Of a DNA stretch of 64,000 nt, positions 1 to 9,166 are shown piece after piece (the stretch's first letter is position 1; the number at the start of each line of letters is the position of its first letter). The translations under genes were made by a program, and so were the position numbers. Under the pieces are notes generated by a model, which had not been told where the DNA came from, ran no database searches, and saw nothing but the letters and a program-made list of their open reading frames with translations. Source of the stretch: Pseudomonas sp. AOB-7 (GTDB taxonomy: Bacteria; Pseudomonadota; Gammaproteobacteria; Pseudomonadales; Pseudomonadaceae); contig NZ_RFFK01000003.1 of the NCBI RefSeq assembly GCF_003696305.1, forward strand, positions 417,312 to 481,311, given 5' to 3'.

Positions 1-1039
1 TGTGATGCAGGTTGAAGTCGGTATGGCGGGTGACCACGTCGAGCATCTTCTGTACCGAGGGCAGCGCGCCGCCGGGGAAGATGTAGCGCTGGATGAAGTC
101 CACCGACTTGCAAGCCTGCTCGTAGCGTTGATCACGGATGGTGATGGCCTGCAGCAGCATCAGCCCGTCGGGCTTGAGCAGGCGCGCGCACTGCTGGAAG
201 TAGGTGGGCAGAAAACGGTGGCCGACCGCTTCGATCATCTCGATGGAGACCAGCTTGTCGTACTGGCCCTCGAGGTCGCGGTAATCCTCCAGCAGCAGGG
301 TGATGCGATCCTCCAGGCCCAGCTCGCGGATGCGCCGTGCGGTATGGGCATGCTGCTCGCGCGACAAGGTGGTGGTGGTCACCCGGCAGCCGTAGCGGGT
401 GGCGGCATGGATGGCCATGCTGCCCCAGCCGGTGCCGATCTCCAGCAGGTGGTCGGATGGCCTGAGCGCCAGCTTCTGGCAGATGCGCTCCAGCTTGTTG
501 AGCTGCGCCTGCTCCAGGCTGTCATCCGCGCCTTTGAACATGGCCGCCGAATACATCATGGTCGGGTCGAGGAACTGCTCGAACAGTTCGTTGCCCAGGT
601 CGTAGTGCGCGGCGATATTGCGCCGCGAGCCCTGGCGGGTGTTGCGGTTGAGCCAGTGCAGGCCCTGGATCAGCGGCCGGCCGAGTTGCGCCAGGCCGCG
701 CTCCATGGCGTCGAGCACCTCCAGGTTGGCGACGAAGATGCGGATCACCGCGGTCAGGTCCGGGGTGCTCCAGTACCCGTGGATATAGGCCTCGCCCGAG
801 CCGATCGAGCCGTTGCCGGCCACCAGGCCCCAGACCGCGCCGTCGAGCACGCGGATTTCGCCGCGCAGGCTGGCCTGCGGGTCGCCGAAGTGCAGGGTCT
901 CGGCGCCCTCGTGGATGGTCAGCCGGCCATGGCGCAGGCGACCCAGCTGGCGCAGTACGGCGCGGCGCAACAGGCCGGCACCGAGGCCGCTGCCGGCACG
1001 CACGCTGTCTTTGGCGGAGGTCAGGCTAGAGCTTTTCAT
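1..1039 (-). CDS. Cyclopropane-fatty-acid-synthase-like SAM methyltransferase (3' end beyond window)
   Basis: The visible 346 residues belong to the Cfa family, which transfers a methyl(ene) group from S-adenosylmethionine to unsaturated acyl chains of membrane phospholipids. The N-terminal domain is followed by NIAAHYDLGNELF (residues 141-153) and the SAM loop LEIGTGWGS (199-207). Two residues that bind the catalytic bicarbonate in E. coli Cfa are replaced: the Cys after YS is Ala165, and the His of LLHTI is Gln297 in LLQAITI. Glu267 is kept. It is therefore probably a divergent paralogue, perhaps one that methylates unsaturated or furan fatty acids (UfaM-like), rather than a housekeeping Cfa; that is inference. 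The ATG start at 1039 overlaps the DUF1365 stop by 14 bp. It is the last visible gene of the photolyase operon; the C-terminus is outside the window. Confidence 0.85.
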   Translation of the reverse strand, partial: MKSSSLTSAKDSVRAGSGLGAGLLRRAVLRQLGRLRHGRLTIHEGAETLHFGDPQASLRGEIRVLDGAVWGLVAGNGSIGSGEAYIHGYWSTPDLTAVIRIFVANLEVLDAMERGLAQLGRPLIQGLHWLNRNTRQGSRRNIAAHYDLGNELFEQFLDPTMMYSAAMFKGADDSLEQAQLNKLERICQKLALRPSDHLLEIGTGWGSMAIHAATRYGCRVTTTTLSREQHAHTARRIRELGLEDRITLLLEDYRDLEGQYDKLVSIEMIEAVGHRFLPTYFQQCARLLKPDGLMLLQAITIRDQRYEQACKSVDFIQRYIFPGGALPSVQKMLDVVTRHTDFNLHH

Positions 1040-1826
1040 AGGGCAGGTCCTTCGGTTGCGGGCGGGCGACGCGGAAGTCGCCTTCCGCGGCCTGGTGAGC
1101 GAACAGGGGCGCGCGTTTGAGCAGCAGGCGCAGGGCCTGCCAGTAGATGGCCGCGAGGGTCTTGGCGGTCATCCAGGGGAAACTCAGCAGATGGCGGTGC
1201 AGGCTGGCGCGGCTCAGGGGCTGGCGCTGCAGGCTGAGGCTGGCGTCGAAGAGCTTTTCCTCGCCGTTCCAGTCGGCCATATGAATGCCCAGGCGCTCGC
1301 CCACCGGGCTGAAGCTCATGCGGTACTCAAGCTCGTGCGGCAGAAAGGGCGAGACGTGGAAGGCCTTGGCCACGCTGAACTGCTGCCGCCCAGTGCCGGC
1401 TGCCGGCAGCACGTAGTGATAGCGCTCGCGCCAGGGCGTGTTGCTCACTTCGCAGAGGATCGCCAGCAGTTGCTCGTCGGCGTCGAAGCAGTAGAAGAAG
1501 CTCGCCGGGTTGAACGCCAGGCCCCAGCTGCGCGGCTGGGTCAGCAGGCAGATGCGCCCCAGCGGGCGCCGGCCGATGGCCTGCTCGACGCGCTGGCGCA
1601 CCGCCTCGGCCAGGGGCATGCCGCCGCGGGTGAATTGCGGCAGGTAATCGGACTCGCGAAAGGCGAAGGGCATCCAGCGGCTGCGCCCGGCCAGCTTTGA
1701 GAGGGCGAACAGGGCGTCCTGCTCGTCCAGATCGAGGTAGAGCAGGCCCATGCGGTAGCGGAAGGCGTGCGCGCGCGGGGCGAAGCGCCGATGCTGCACC
1801 CAGCCGCTGTACAGGGCGCTGTGCAT
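1026..1826 (-). CDS. DUF1365 family protein
   Basis: This 266-residue protein matches the DUF1365 family, which is almost always found beside Cfa-like methyltransferases and a flavin amine oxidase. Recognisable features are the start MHSALYSGWVQHRRF, the FNPASFFYCFD block near the middle and the FHVSPF motif. No catalytic function is established for the family; a role in fatty-acid or lipid modification is inferred from the neighbours. The ATG (1824-1826) overlaps the TGA of the upstream flavoprotein in a TGATG arrangement, and its own TAG lies inside the cfa-like gene, so translation of the three is probably coupled. Confidence 0.88.
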   Translation of the reverse strand: MHSALYSGWVQHRRFAPRAHAFRYRMGLLYLDLDEQDALFALSKLAGRSRWMPFAFRESDYLPQFTRGGMPLAEAVRQRVEQAIGRRPLGRICLLTQPRSWGLAFNPASFFYCFDADEQLLAILCEVSNTPWRERYHYVLPAAGTGRQQFSVAKAFHVSPFLPHELEYRMSFSPVGERLGIHMADWNGEEKLFDASLSLQRQPLSRASLHRHLLSFPWMTAKTLAAIYWQALRLLLKRAPLFAHQAAEGDFRVARPQPKDLPYEKL

Positions 1827-3073
1827 CACAGCGCCTCGCCGAAGGCGCGGGCCACGCGCAGCGCGCTGAGCACGCCGTCCTCGTGGAAGCCGTTGGCCCA
1901 GTAGGCGCCGCAGTAGTAGCTGTGCTGGCTGCCTTGCAGCTCTTCCCAGCGCGCCTGGGCGGCGATGCCGGCCAGGCTGTACTGCGGGTGGGCGTAGCGA
2001 AAGCGCGCGAGCACCTTGGCCGGGTCGATGGCCGCGCCCTGGTTGAGGCTGACGCAGAAGGTGGTATCGCTGTCGATACCCTGCAGGATGTTCATGTTGT
2101 AGGTGACCGCTGCCGGTCGATCGGTCGGCCCGCCCAGGCGGTAGTTCCAGCTGGCCCAGGCCAGCTGGCGCCGGGGCAGCAGGCGCGTATCGGTATGCAG
2201 CACCACCTCGTTGTCGGCGTAGGGCAGGGCGCCGAGGATGGCCTGTTCGGCGGCGCTGGGCCCTGCCAGCAGGGCCAGGGCCTGGTCGCTGTGGCAGGCG
2301 AATACCACCTTGTCGAAGCGCTCGGCGCCGGCGGCGCTGTGCAGGGTGACGCCGCCGGCATCGCGCTCGACCCGCTGCACCGGGCAATTGAGCCGGATGC
2401 GCTCGGCGAAGCTGGCGCTCAGCGGCGCCAAGTAGCTGCGCGAGCCGCCGGCGATCACCTGCCACTGCGGGCGGTCGCTGATCGACAGCAGGCCGTGGTT
2501 CTTGCAGAAGCGCACGAAGAACTGCAGCGGAAAACCGAGCATGCCGGCCAGCGACATCGACCAGATCGCCGCGCCCATGGGCACTATGTAGTGGTCGATG
2601 AAGCGCTGGCCGTAGCCGTTGCGCGCGAGGTAGTCGCCGAGGGTGGTGTCGGCGGCGATGCGGCCGCAGGCCAGGTCGTCCTGGGTCTGGCGGTTGAAGC
2701 GCAGGATGTCGCGCAGCATGCCCCAGAATCCCGGCGAGACCAGGTTGCGGCGCTGGGCGAACAGGCTGTTGAGGTCGTGACCGTTGTACTCCAGGCCGCT
2801 GGCCGGATCGCTGACCGAGAAGCTCATCTCGGTGGGCTGGTAGGCCACGCCGAGCTGTTCCAGCAGGCGGATGAAGTTGGGGTAGGTCCAGTCGTTGAAG
2901 ACGATGAAGCCGGTGTCGATGGCGTACGCGCGGCCGTCCACCTCGACGTCCACCGTATGGGTGTGGCCGCCGACCCAGTCGCTGGCCTCGAACACCTGAA
3001 TCTCGTGCTGGCGATTGAGCAGGTAGGCGCTGGTCAGGCCGGCGATGCCGCTGCCGATGATGGCGATTTTCAT
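1826..3073 (-). CDS. FAD-dependent amine-oxidase-like flavoprotein
   Basis: The 415-residue product starts with a textbook Rossmann FAD-binding motif (GSGIAGLTSAYLL, residues 7-19) followed by the WVGGHTHT loop typical of the flavin amine oxidase/phytoene-desaturase superfamily, and ends with a second FAD-contacting segment (CGAYWANGFHEDG). Homologues sit in the same SDR-flavoprotein-DUF1365-Cfa order in many proteobacteria and are thought to act on unsaturated lipids or pigments, but the substrate is unknown. The ATG at 3073 overlaps the SDR stop as ATGA, and its stop overlaps DUF1365. Confidence 0.88.
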   Translation of the reverse strand: MKIAIIGSGIAGLTSAYLLNRQHEIQVFEASDWVGGHTHTVDVEVDGRAYAIDTGFIVFNDWTYPNFIRLLEQLGVAYQPTEMSFSVSDPASGLEYNGHDLNSLFAQRRNLVSPGFWGMLRDILRFNRQTQDDLACGRIAADTTLGDYLARNGYGQRFIDHYIVPMGAAIWSMSLAGMLGFPLQFFVRFCKNHGLLSISDRPQWQVIAGGSRSYLAPLSASFAERIRLNCPVQRVERDAGGVTLHSAAGAERFDKVVFACHSDQALALLAGPSAAEQAILGALPYADNEVVLHTDTRLLPRRQLAWASWNYRLGGPTDRPAAVTYNMNILQGIDSDTTFCVSLNQGAAIDPAKVLARFRYAHPQYSLAGIAAQARWEELQGSQHSYYCGAYWANGFHEDGVLSALRVARAFGEAL

Positions 3074-3837
3074 GGGGCGTCCTGGGTGGTGGACTCGCTG
3101 CGCGCCAGGCGGCGGCCGATGGCCAGGCGCAGGCGTTTGGGCAGCAGGCCGAGGAGTTTCAGGGTGACGATAAAGGGCGCGGGAAAGGCGATTTCCAGCG
3201 GGTGCTTGTCCAGCCGTGCGGCGATGTGCCGGGCGGCCCTTGCCGCCGGCCAGCGCATGGGCATGGGGAAGTCGTTCTTCTGCGTCAGCGGGGTGTCGAC
3301 GAAGCCGGGGCTGATCAGGGTGACGTCGATGCCTTCGCCGGCCAGGTCGATGCGCAGCGCCTCCAGCAGGTAGCGCATGGCCGCCTTGGAGGCGCCGTAG
3401 GCCTCGGCGCGCGGCAGGGCGAGGAAGGTCACCGAGCTGCCGACGCCGACCAGGTGCGGCCGCTCGCCCCGGCGCAGCAGGGGCAGGGCCGCCTCGATGC
3501 AGTGGCTGGTCGACAGCAGGTTGGCGCGTATCACCCGCTCGATGAGGGCGGACTCGTACGCCTGGGCGTCGAGGTACTCGCAGGTGCCGGCGTTGAGGAT
3601 GGCGCAATCCAGCGCGCCCCAGGCCTGCTCGATGCGCTGGGCGATGGCGCGCACCTGCTCGGGCTCGCAGAGATCGCCCGGTACCACCAGCACCTGCTCG
3701 GGGAAGCGCATCGCCAGCTCCTGCAGCGGGCCGCTGCGGCGCGCGCTGAGGGCCAGGCGGTGGCCGCCGCGCAGCAGTTCCTCGGCCAGGGCGATGCCGA
3801 TGCCGCTGCTGGCGCCGGTCAGCCAGATACGCTTCAT
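3070..3837 (-). CDS. Short-chain dehydrogenase/reductase
   Basis: A 255-residue classical SDR. The cofactor motif TGASSGIG is at residues 7-14, NAG lies near residue 88, and the catalytic Ser (VGVGSSVTFL) and YGASK (Tyr/Lys) lie in the expected middle region, followed by SPGFVDTPLT. A short hydrophobic C-terminal tail (LKLLGLLPKRLRLAIGRRL) may associate with the membrane. The substrate is not predictable from sequence; in this operon it may process the lipid or aldehyde product of the flavoprotein and Cfa-like enzyme. It overlaps its upstream neighbour by an ATGA junction at 3834-3837. Confidence 0.88.
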   Translation of the reverse strand: MKRIWLTGASSGIGIALAEELLRGGHRLALSARRSGPLQELAMRFPEQVLVVPGDLCEPEQVRAIAQRIEQAWGALDCAILNAGTCEYLDAQAYESALIERVIRANLLSTSHCIEAALPLLRRGERPHLVGVGSSVTFLALPRAEAYGASKAAMRYLLEALRIDLAGEGIDVTLISPGFVDTPLTQKNDFPMPMRWPAARAARHIAARLDKHPLEIAFPAPFIVTLKLLGLLPKRLRLAIGRRLARSESTTQDAP

Positions 3838-4256
3838 GCCAGCCTCCGCTTCAGCCAGCCGATGCTCTGGCCGAGCACGGGCAGATGCTCGTAGAGCAGG
3901 GCGCCGGCGTCGAAGTAGTCGCGGTGCAGATAGACCTTGTCGCGCCACAGCAGGTGCGTGCAGCCGTCGACCCGGATCGGTGCGCCGCGGGCCAGGCGCG
4001 GGTGGCGGTAGCTCAGGGTCCAGCGCAGGTAGCCTTGGCCCTCGTCGACCCGGTCGCAGCCGTGGAACTCGAAGTGCAGCGCGTCGACATTGGCGTACAG
4101 CTCGGCGAAGTAGCGGCGCAGCGCGTCCAGGCCGCGTACCTCGTGCAGCGGGTCGCGAAACAGCACGTCGTCGCTGTACAGCTCGCCGAGCCGCTCGAGG
4201 TTGTCCTTGTTCAGCGCGGCGAAGCGTTCGCCGAAGGTGGACAGGAAATCGCTCAT
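3834..4256 (-). CDS. NTF2-like / SnoaL-fold protein
   Basis: The 140-residue product has the single-domain NTF2-like (SnoaL) pattern: an N-terminal helix, then LYSDDVLFRDPLHEVRG, and a cone of strands containing FEFHGCDRV and YRHPRL. Such proteins form small-molecule pockets and can be isomerases, hydratases or binding proteins. No catalytic residues can be assigned with certainty. It is coupled to phrB (ATGA overlap at 4253-4256) and to the following SDR, so it belongs to the light-associated operon. Confidence 0.8.
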   Translation of the reverse strand: MSDFLSTFGERFAALNKDNLERLGELYSDDVLFRDPLHEVRGLDALRRYFAELYANVDALHFEFHGCDRVDEGQGYLRWTLSYRHPRLARGAPIRVDGCTHLLWRDKVYLHRDYFDAGALLYEHLPVLGQSIGWLKRRLA

Positions 4257-5689
4257 GCGGGCACCTCCCGGTTGCCGAGATGCTTGAACGCGGCCAGGGC
4301 GCGTTCGCGCGAGCGCGCCAGATCGACGATCGGCCGCGGGTAGCCGGCCGGGGCGAGCAGCCCGCCGAGCGCGGCCGGATCATGGATGTCGCGCTTGTTC
4401 AGCCCGGCCAGCTCCGGCACCCAGTGACGGATGAAGTGGCCGTCGGGATCGAACTTCTGCGACTGGCTGATGGGGTTGAAGATGCGGAAATAGGGGGCCG
4501 CGTCGGTGCCGGTGGAGGCGCTCCACTGCCAGCCGCCGTTGTTCGCCGCCAGGTCGCCGTCGATCAGCTGACGCATGAAGAAGCGCTCGCCCTCGCGCCA
4601 GTCGATCAGCAGGTTCTTGGTCAGGAACATGGCGACGATCATGCGCAGGCGGTTGTGCATCCAGCCGGTCTCGCGCAGCTGGCGCATGGCGGCATCGACT
4701 ATGGGCAGGCCGGTGCGGCCCTGCTGCCAGGCGGCCAGCTCTTCCGGCGCGTCACGCCAGGGCAGCGCCTCGGTTTCCTGGCGGAAGGCGCGGTGCATCG
4801 AGACCCGCGGGTAGCCCACCAGGATGTGCTTGTAGAACTCGCGCCAGAGCAGTTCGTTGATCCAGGTGACGGCGCCGGGGTTGCCGCTGTCGAACTCGCC
4901 GCGGTTGGCGCGCAGCGCCGCATGCAGGCACTGGCGCGGCGACAGCACGCCGGCGGCCAGGTAGGGCGACAGCTGGCTGGTGCCGGGGGTGGCGGGAAAA
5001 TCGCGCGCCTCTTGGTAGAACTCGATGCGCTCCTCGGCGAAGCGCGCCAGGCGGCTGTGCGCCTGCTCTTCGCCGGCCGGCCAGAGCGCGCGCAGCGCCT
5101 CGCTCGGAGCGGCGAAACCGGCGACCGCGGCGGGCAGCGGGTCGCTGGCCACGTCCAGCGGCGCCTGCGCCTTTGGTTGTGCGCGCAGCGCCGGCAGGGC
5201 GGAGTGTAGGCGCTGGTAACAGACCTTGCGGAACTGGCTGTAGACCTGGAAGTAGCCGCCGGACTGGGTCAGCACGCTGCCGGGCTTGAACAGCAACTGG
5301 TCCAGATGGCTGTGCCAGGCGACGTCCTGCTGCGCCAGGTAGGCTGCGGTGGTGCGGTCGCGCAGGCTCTCGTGGACGCCGTACTCCTCGTTGACCTGCA
5401 CCGTGCCTATGGCGTGCTGGTGACAGACTTCGGCGACGATGGCGGGTGCCTGCTCCCAGTCGTCGCACTGGCGCACCAGCAGCGGCACATTCAGCCGCTG
5501 CAAGGCACGCTGCAGTTCGACCAGGTTGCGCAGCCAGAAGTCGACTTTGCACGGTGCGTCGTCGTGGGCCAGCCACTGCCTGGGGCTGAGCAGGTACAGC
5601 GCCAGGGTCGGGCCGGCGGCCATGGCGCTGGCCAGGGCGCTGTTGTCGTGCACGCGCAGGTCGCTGCGCAGCCAGATCAGTTGACGCAT
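4253..5689 (-). CDS. phrB: Deoxyribodipyrimidine photolyase (CPD photolyase)
   Basis: This 478-residue flavoprotein uses blue/near-UV light to split cyclobutane pyrimidine dimers in DNA. It has the N-terminal antenna domain (IWLRSDLRVHDNSAL) and the C-terminal FAD-binding helical domain with GTSQLSPYLAAGVLSPRQ, TGWMHNRLRMIVAMFLTKNL and the signature GDLAANNGGWQWSASTGTDA, where the Asn and Trp residues expected for a class I CPD photolyase are present. The length is normal for the family. The ATG at 5689 lies inside the end of the LitR-like gene (13 bp overlap). Co-transcription with the regulator and with rudS indicates light-induced expression. Confidence 0.97.
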   Translation of the reverse strand: MRQLIWLRSDLRVHDNSALASAMAAGPTLALYLLSPRQWLAHDDAPCKVDFWLRNLVELQRALQRLNVPLLVRQCDDWEQAPAIVAEVCHQHAIGTVQVNEEYGVHESLRDRTTAAYLAQQDVAWHSHLDQLLFKPGSVLTQSGGYFQVYSQFRKVCYQRLHSALPALRAQPKAQAPLDVASDPLPAAVAGFAAPSEALRALWPAGEEQAHSRLARFAEERIEFYQEARDFPATPGTSQLSPYLAAGVLSPRQCLHAALRANRGEFDSGNPGAVTWINELLWREFYKHILVGYPRVSMHRAFRQETEALPWRDAPEELAAWQQGRTGLPIVDAAMRQLRETGWMHNRLRMIVAMFLTKNLLIDWREGERFFMRQLIDGDLAANNGGWQWSASTGTDAAPYFRIFNPISQSQKFDPDGHFIRHWVPELAGLNKRDIHDPAALGGLLAPAGYPRPIVDLARSRERALAAFKHLGNREVPA

Positions 5690-6642
5690 GGTGAATCCTC
5701 GAGGGGGCCGAGCAGGCCCTGGCGCTGCAGCCAGGCATGGGCGGCCAGCGGGTCGGCGGCCAGCGCCAGCTCGGCCAGCACGTCGCGGTGGATATGGGCG
5801 GCGGGGCCGGCCAGCAGCAGTGGAATCTGGCACTGCTGGTGCAGGCGCGGCAGCTGGCGGCGCAGCAGGGCGCCGTCGAGCGCCTGGTCGGCGTACAGCA
5901 GCAACGCGCGCGGGGCGATCTGCTCCAGGGCCAGGGCCAGTTCGGCGGGCGGCAGCGGCCAGTCGAACACCTCCACCGGGCAGTCGCTGTCGCTGACCAG
6001 CCAGGCGCATAGCCACAGGCCGGGCTCCATCGGCGCGTCGCCGAGGTTGACCAGCAGCAGCGGCGCACCGCCGGCCTGACGGTTGTTGTGGTAGATGCGC
6101 GTGGCGAACTTGCTGCGCAGCCAGGAGAAGAAGAACACCTGTTCCAGGCGCGCGCCGAACTGACCCTGCCAGCGCTGCTGCAGTTCGCCGAGCAGCGGCC
6201 AGAGCAGGCGTTCGACCAGGGTGCGCAGCGGGTAGAGCGCCAGGGCGGCGTTGAAGCTTTCGTCCAGGCGCCGTTCGGCGAGCTGGGCGATATGCCCGAG
6301 CAGCTCGCCGCGCAATTGTCGCCAGCCGCCGTCGGCCGGCGGCTGCAGCGGTTGGCGGCTGTCCAGCAGTTCCTTGACCTGGCTCACCGCGACGCCGCGT
6401 CCGAGCCAGCCGAGGATGGCCTGGATGCGCGCCACGTGTTGCGGCGAGTAGAGGCGGTGACCCTTGGCCGTACGGTGCGGCACGATCAGCCCGTAGCGGC
6501 GCTCCCAGGCGCGCAGGGTGACGGCGTTGACCCCGGTGCTGCGCGCCACGTCGCGAATCGGCAGGTAGCCCTGGGCGAGGGCGCTGCGCAGCTGATCGGC
6601 GGCCTCGCTGCGCTGCAGCTGGTCGTTCGGCTCAGAGGGCAT
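5677..6642 (-). CDS. MerR-family LitR/CarH-like regulator lacking the cobalamin His ligand
   Basis: The 321-residue protein has a MerR winged helix (residues 27-95: IRDVARSTGVNAVTLRAWERRYGL) followed by a helical cap and a Rossmann-like domain resembling the B12-binding module of LitR/CarH photoreceptors. In the cap the conserved Trp is kept (W158), but the W...EH motif reads E167-Q168. In the Rossmann domain the D-x-H-x-x-G ligand loop reads G201-D-A-P-M-E-P-G208, with no His. It therefore resembles the class II LitR proteins of pseudomonads, which do not carry AdoB12. It probably represses its own operon and the renalase unit through TGTACA sites. It overlaps rudS by 11 bp and phrB by 13 bp. 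Confidence 0.9.
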   Translation of the reverse strand: MPSEPNDQLQRSEAADQLRSALAQGYLPIRDVARSTGVNAVTLRAWERRYGLIVPHRTAKGHRLYSPQHVARIQAILGWLGRGVAVSQVKELLDSRQPLQPPADGGWRQLRGELLGHIAQLAERRLDESFNAALALYPLRTLVERLLWPLLGELQQRWQGQFGARLEQVFFFSWLRSKFATRIYHNNRQAGGAPLLLVNLGDAPMEPGLWLCAWLVSDSDCPVEVFDWPLPPAELALALEQIAPRALLLYADQALDGALLRRQLPRLHQQCQIPLLLAGPAAHIHRDVLAELALAADPLAAHAWLQRQGLLGPLEDSPCVN

Positions 6643-7582
6643 TGCGCAGACTCAGACGTTCCGGATGCGGCTGCAGGTAGACCTGCTCGGCGATGTAGCG
6701 ATCCGGGTGGCGGCGAAAATGATGTTTGAGCAGGGTCAGCGGCACCACCAGCGGCACCACGCCGTCGCGGTACTGGCCGATCAGCTGTTGCATCTCCTGT
6801 TTCTCGTCGGGGCTTAGGGCGCGCTTGAGGTAGCCGGCCAGGTGCTGCAGCACGTTGCTGTGGGTGCCGCGCGTGGCGCAGCGCTTCAGCGCCGCCATTA
6901 GCTGGCTGAAATAGTGCGGCGCCAGGCTGGCCAGGTCGTGCCGGGCGAGGTCGCCGAGCAGGCGGCCGAGGGCCTTGTACTGCAGCGGGTCGGTGGCCAG
7001 CAGCAGGTACTTGTAGCGCGAGTGGAAGGCGATCAGCGCGCGGCGCGTCAGGCCCTCCTGCAGCAGGCGTTGCCACTCGGCATAGGCGAACACGCGGGTG
7101 AGGAAGTTCTCGCGCAGCACCGGGTCGTTGAGGCGGCCGTCTTCCTCCACCGGCAGGTCGGGATGACGGGCGCAGAAGGCCGCGGCGAAGATGCCACGGC
7201 CCGGCTCGCTGGGGCGGCCGCCGTCCTGGTAGACCTTGACCCGCTCCAGGCCGCAGGACGGCGACTGCTGCATGAAGATGAAGCCGCAGATGCCCTGCAG
7301 CTCGCCGGCCATGCGTTCGGCATAGGCGGCCAGGGCGTCGGTGACGTCGTGCGAGCGTTCCACCGTGCCGACTGCGCGCGGCGCCTGCGGGTCGCCCACC
7401 AGGCGAATCGGCTGGCGCGGCACCGGCATGCCGATGCCGACTTCCGGGCACACCGGGACGAACTCGAAATGCTCGGCGAGGCTGCGGCTGCACAGGCGCG
7501 ACAGCTTGTGACCGCCGTTGTAGCGCACCTCGGCGCCCAGCAGGCAGGCGCTGATGCCCAGTTTGGCTTTGCTCGGTTGCAT
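6632..7582 (-). CDS. rudS: DUF523-DUF1722 fusion, RudS-type tRNA 4-thiouridine desulfidase
   Basis: The 316-residue protein joins a TudS-like DUF523 domain (about 1-155) to a DUF1722 domain (about 190-305, LTRRALIAFHSRYKYLLLA). The three Cys expected to hold the [4Fe-4S] cluster are visible: C13 in SACLLG, C45 in VCPEVG and C110 in SPSCG. Proteins with this fusion (RudS, formerly YbgA/DUF523-DUF1722) remove sulfur from 4-thiouridine in tRNA. s4U at position 8 is the classic bacterial near-UV chromophore, so its place at the head of a photolyase operon makes sense. I chose the ATG at 7582 because GGAGGT precedes it at good spacing; an in-frame start at 7627 would lie inside the operator palindrome. 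Confidence 0.88.
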   Translation of the reverse strand: MQPSKAKLGISACLLGAEVRYNGGHKLSRLCSRSLAEHFEFVPVCPEVGIGMPVPRQPIRLVGDPQAPRAVGTVERSHDVTDALAAYAERMAGELQGICGFIFMQQSPSCGLERVKVYQDGGRPSEPGRGIFAAAFCARHPDLPVEEDGRLNDPVLRENFLTRVFAYAEWQRLLQEGLTRRALIAFHSRYKYLLLATDPLQYKALGRLLGDLARHDLASLAPHYFSQLMAALKRCATRGTHSNVLQHLAGYLKRALSPDEKQEMQQLIGQYRDGVVPLVVPLTLLKHHFRRHPDRYIAEQVYLQPHPERLSLRNAL

Positions 7583-7601
7583 GGCTCGACCTCCGACTGT
7601 C

Positions 7602-7627
7602 TTGTACATGGGCTTAGCCATGTACAA
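7602..7627. promoter_or_regulatory. 26-bp palindromic operator, LitR/CarH type
   Basis: Perfect inverted repeat: arms TTGTACATGG and CCATGTACAA around a 6-bp spacer. It lies just downstream of the predicted transcription start and upstream of the rudS ATG, as expected for a repressor site. TGTACA-type cores are known for LitR/CarA/CarH regulators; assignment to the LitR-like protein encoded two positions downstream is inference. Confidence 0.7.
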
Positions 7628-7636
7628 CTTTTGTCC

Positions 7637-7664
7637 ATCATAGGTCTGCTGTTGTACAAGTCAA
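7637..7664 (-). promoter_or_regulatory. Sigma-70 promoter of the rudS-litR-phrB operon
   Basis: On the minus strand there is a -35 hexamer TTGACT (7659-7664), a 16-bp spacer and a -10 hexamer TATGAT (7637-7642). A TGTACA hexamer fills part of the spacer next to the -35, so a protein bound there would block RNA polymerase. Confidence 0.65.
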
Positions 7665-7676
7665 ATGCTTTGTACA
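7653..7676. promoter_or_regulatory. Upstream pair of TGTACA boxes
   Basis: TGTACA at 7653-7658 and 7671-7676, 18 bp apart start to start. This is the same spacing as the two boxes of the downstream palindrome (7603 and 7621) and as TATACA/TGTACA upstream of the renalase gene (9015 and 9033). The boxes overlap and precede the -35 of the rudS promoter. Confidence 0.65.
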
Positions 7677-7755
7677 GCTTGTGTATGGCTTTTTGTGTGT
7701 GACGACAAGCGCCGCGCGAGCGCGGCGTCAGGGCGGGGAGGGGAAGAGAGGGGCT

Positions 7756-9038
<1,283 letters not shown>

Positions 9039-9166
9039 GCTGTTGCCTCGGGTGTCGCTCCTTATTCTAGGTTTAGGACAAACGCGGCCATCAATAAAGG
9101 CACGTGTGCGCGTCATAAACCAGACTAGGGGTGAAAGCTCATCAATTTCCATGCGAGGACGATGCC

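Noticed and set aside
1697..3373. 558-codon plus-strand frame
   Set aside because: Shadow of the flavoprotein and SDR genes; no recognisable domain.
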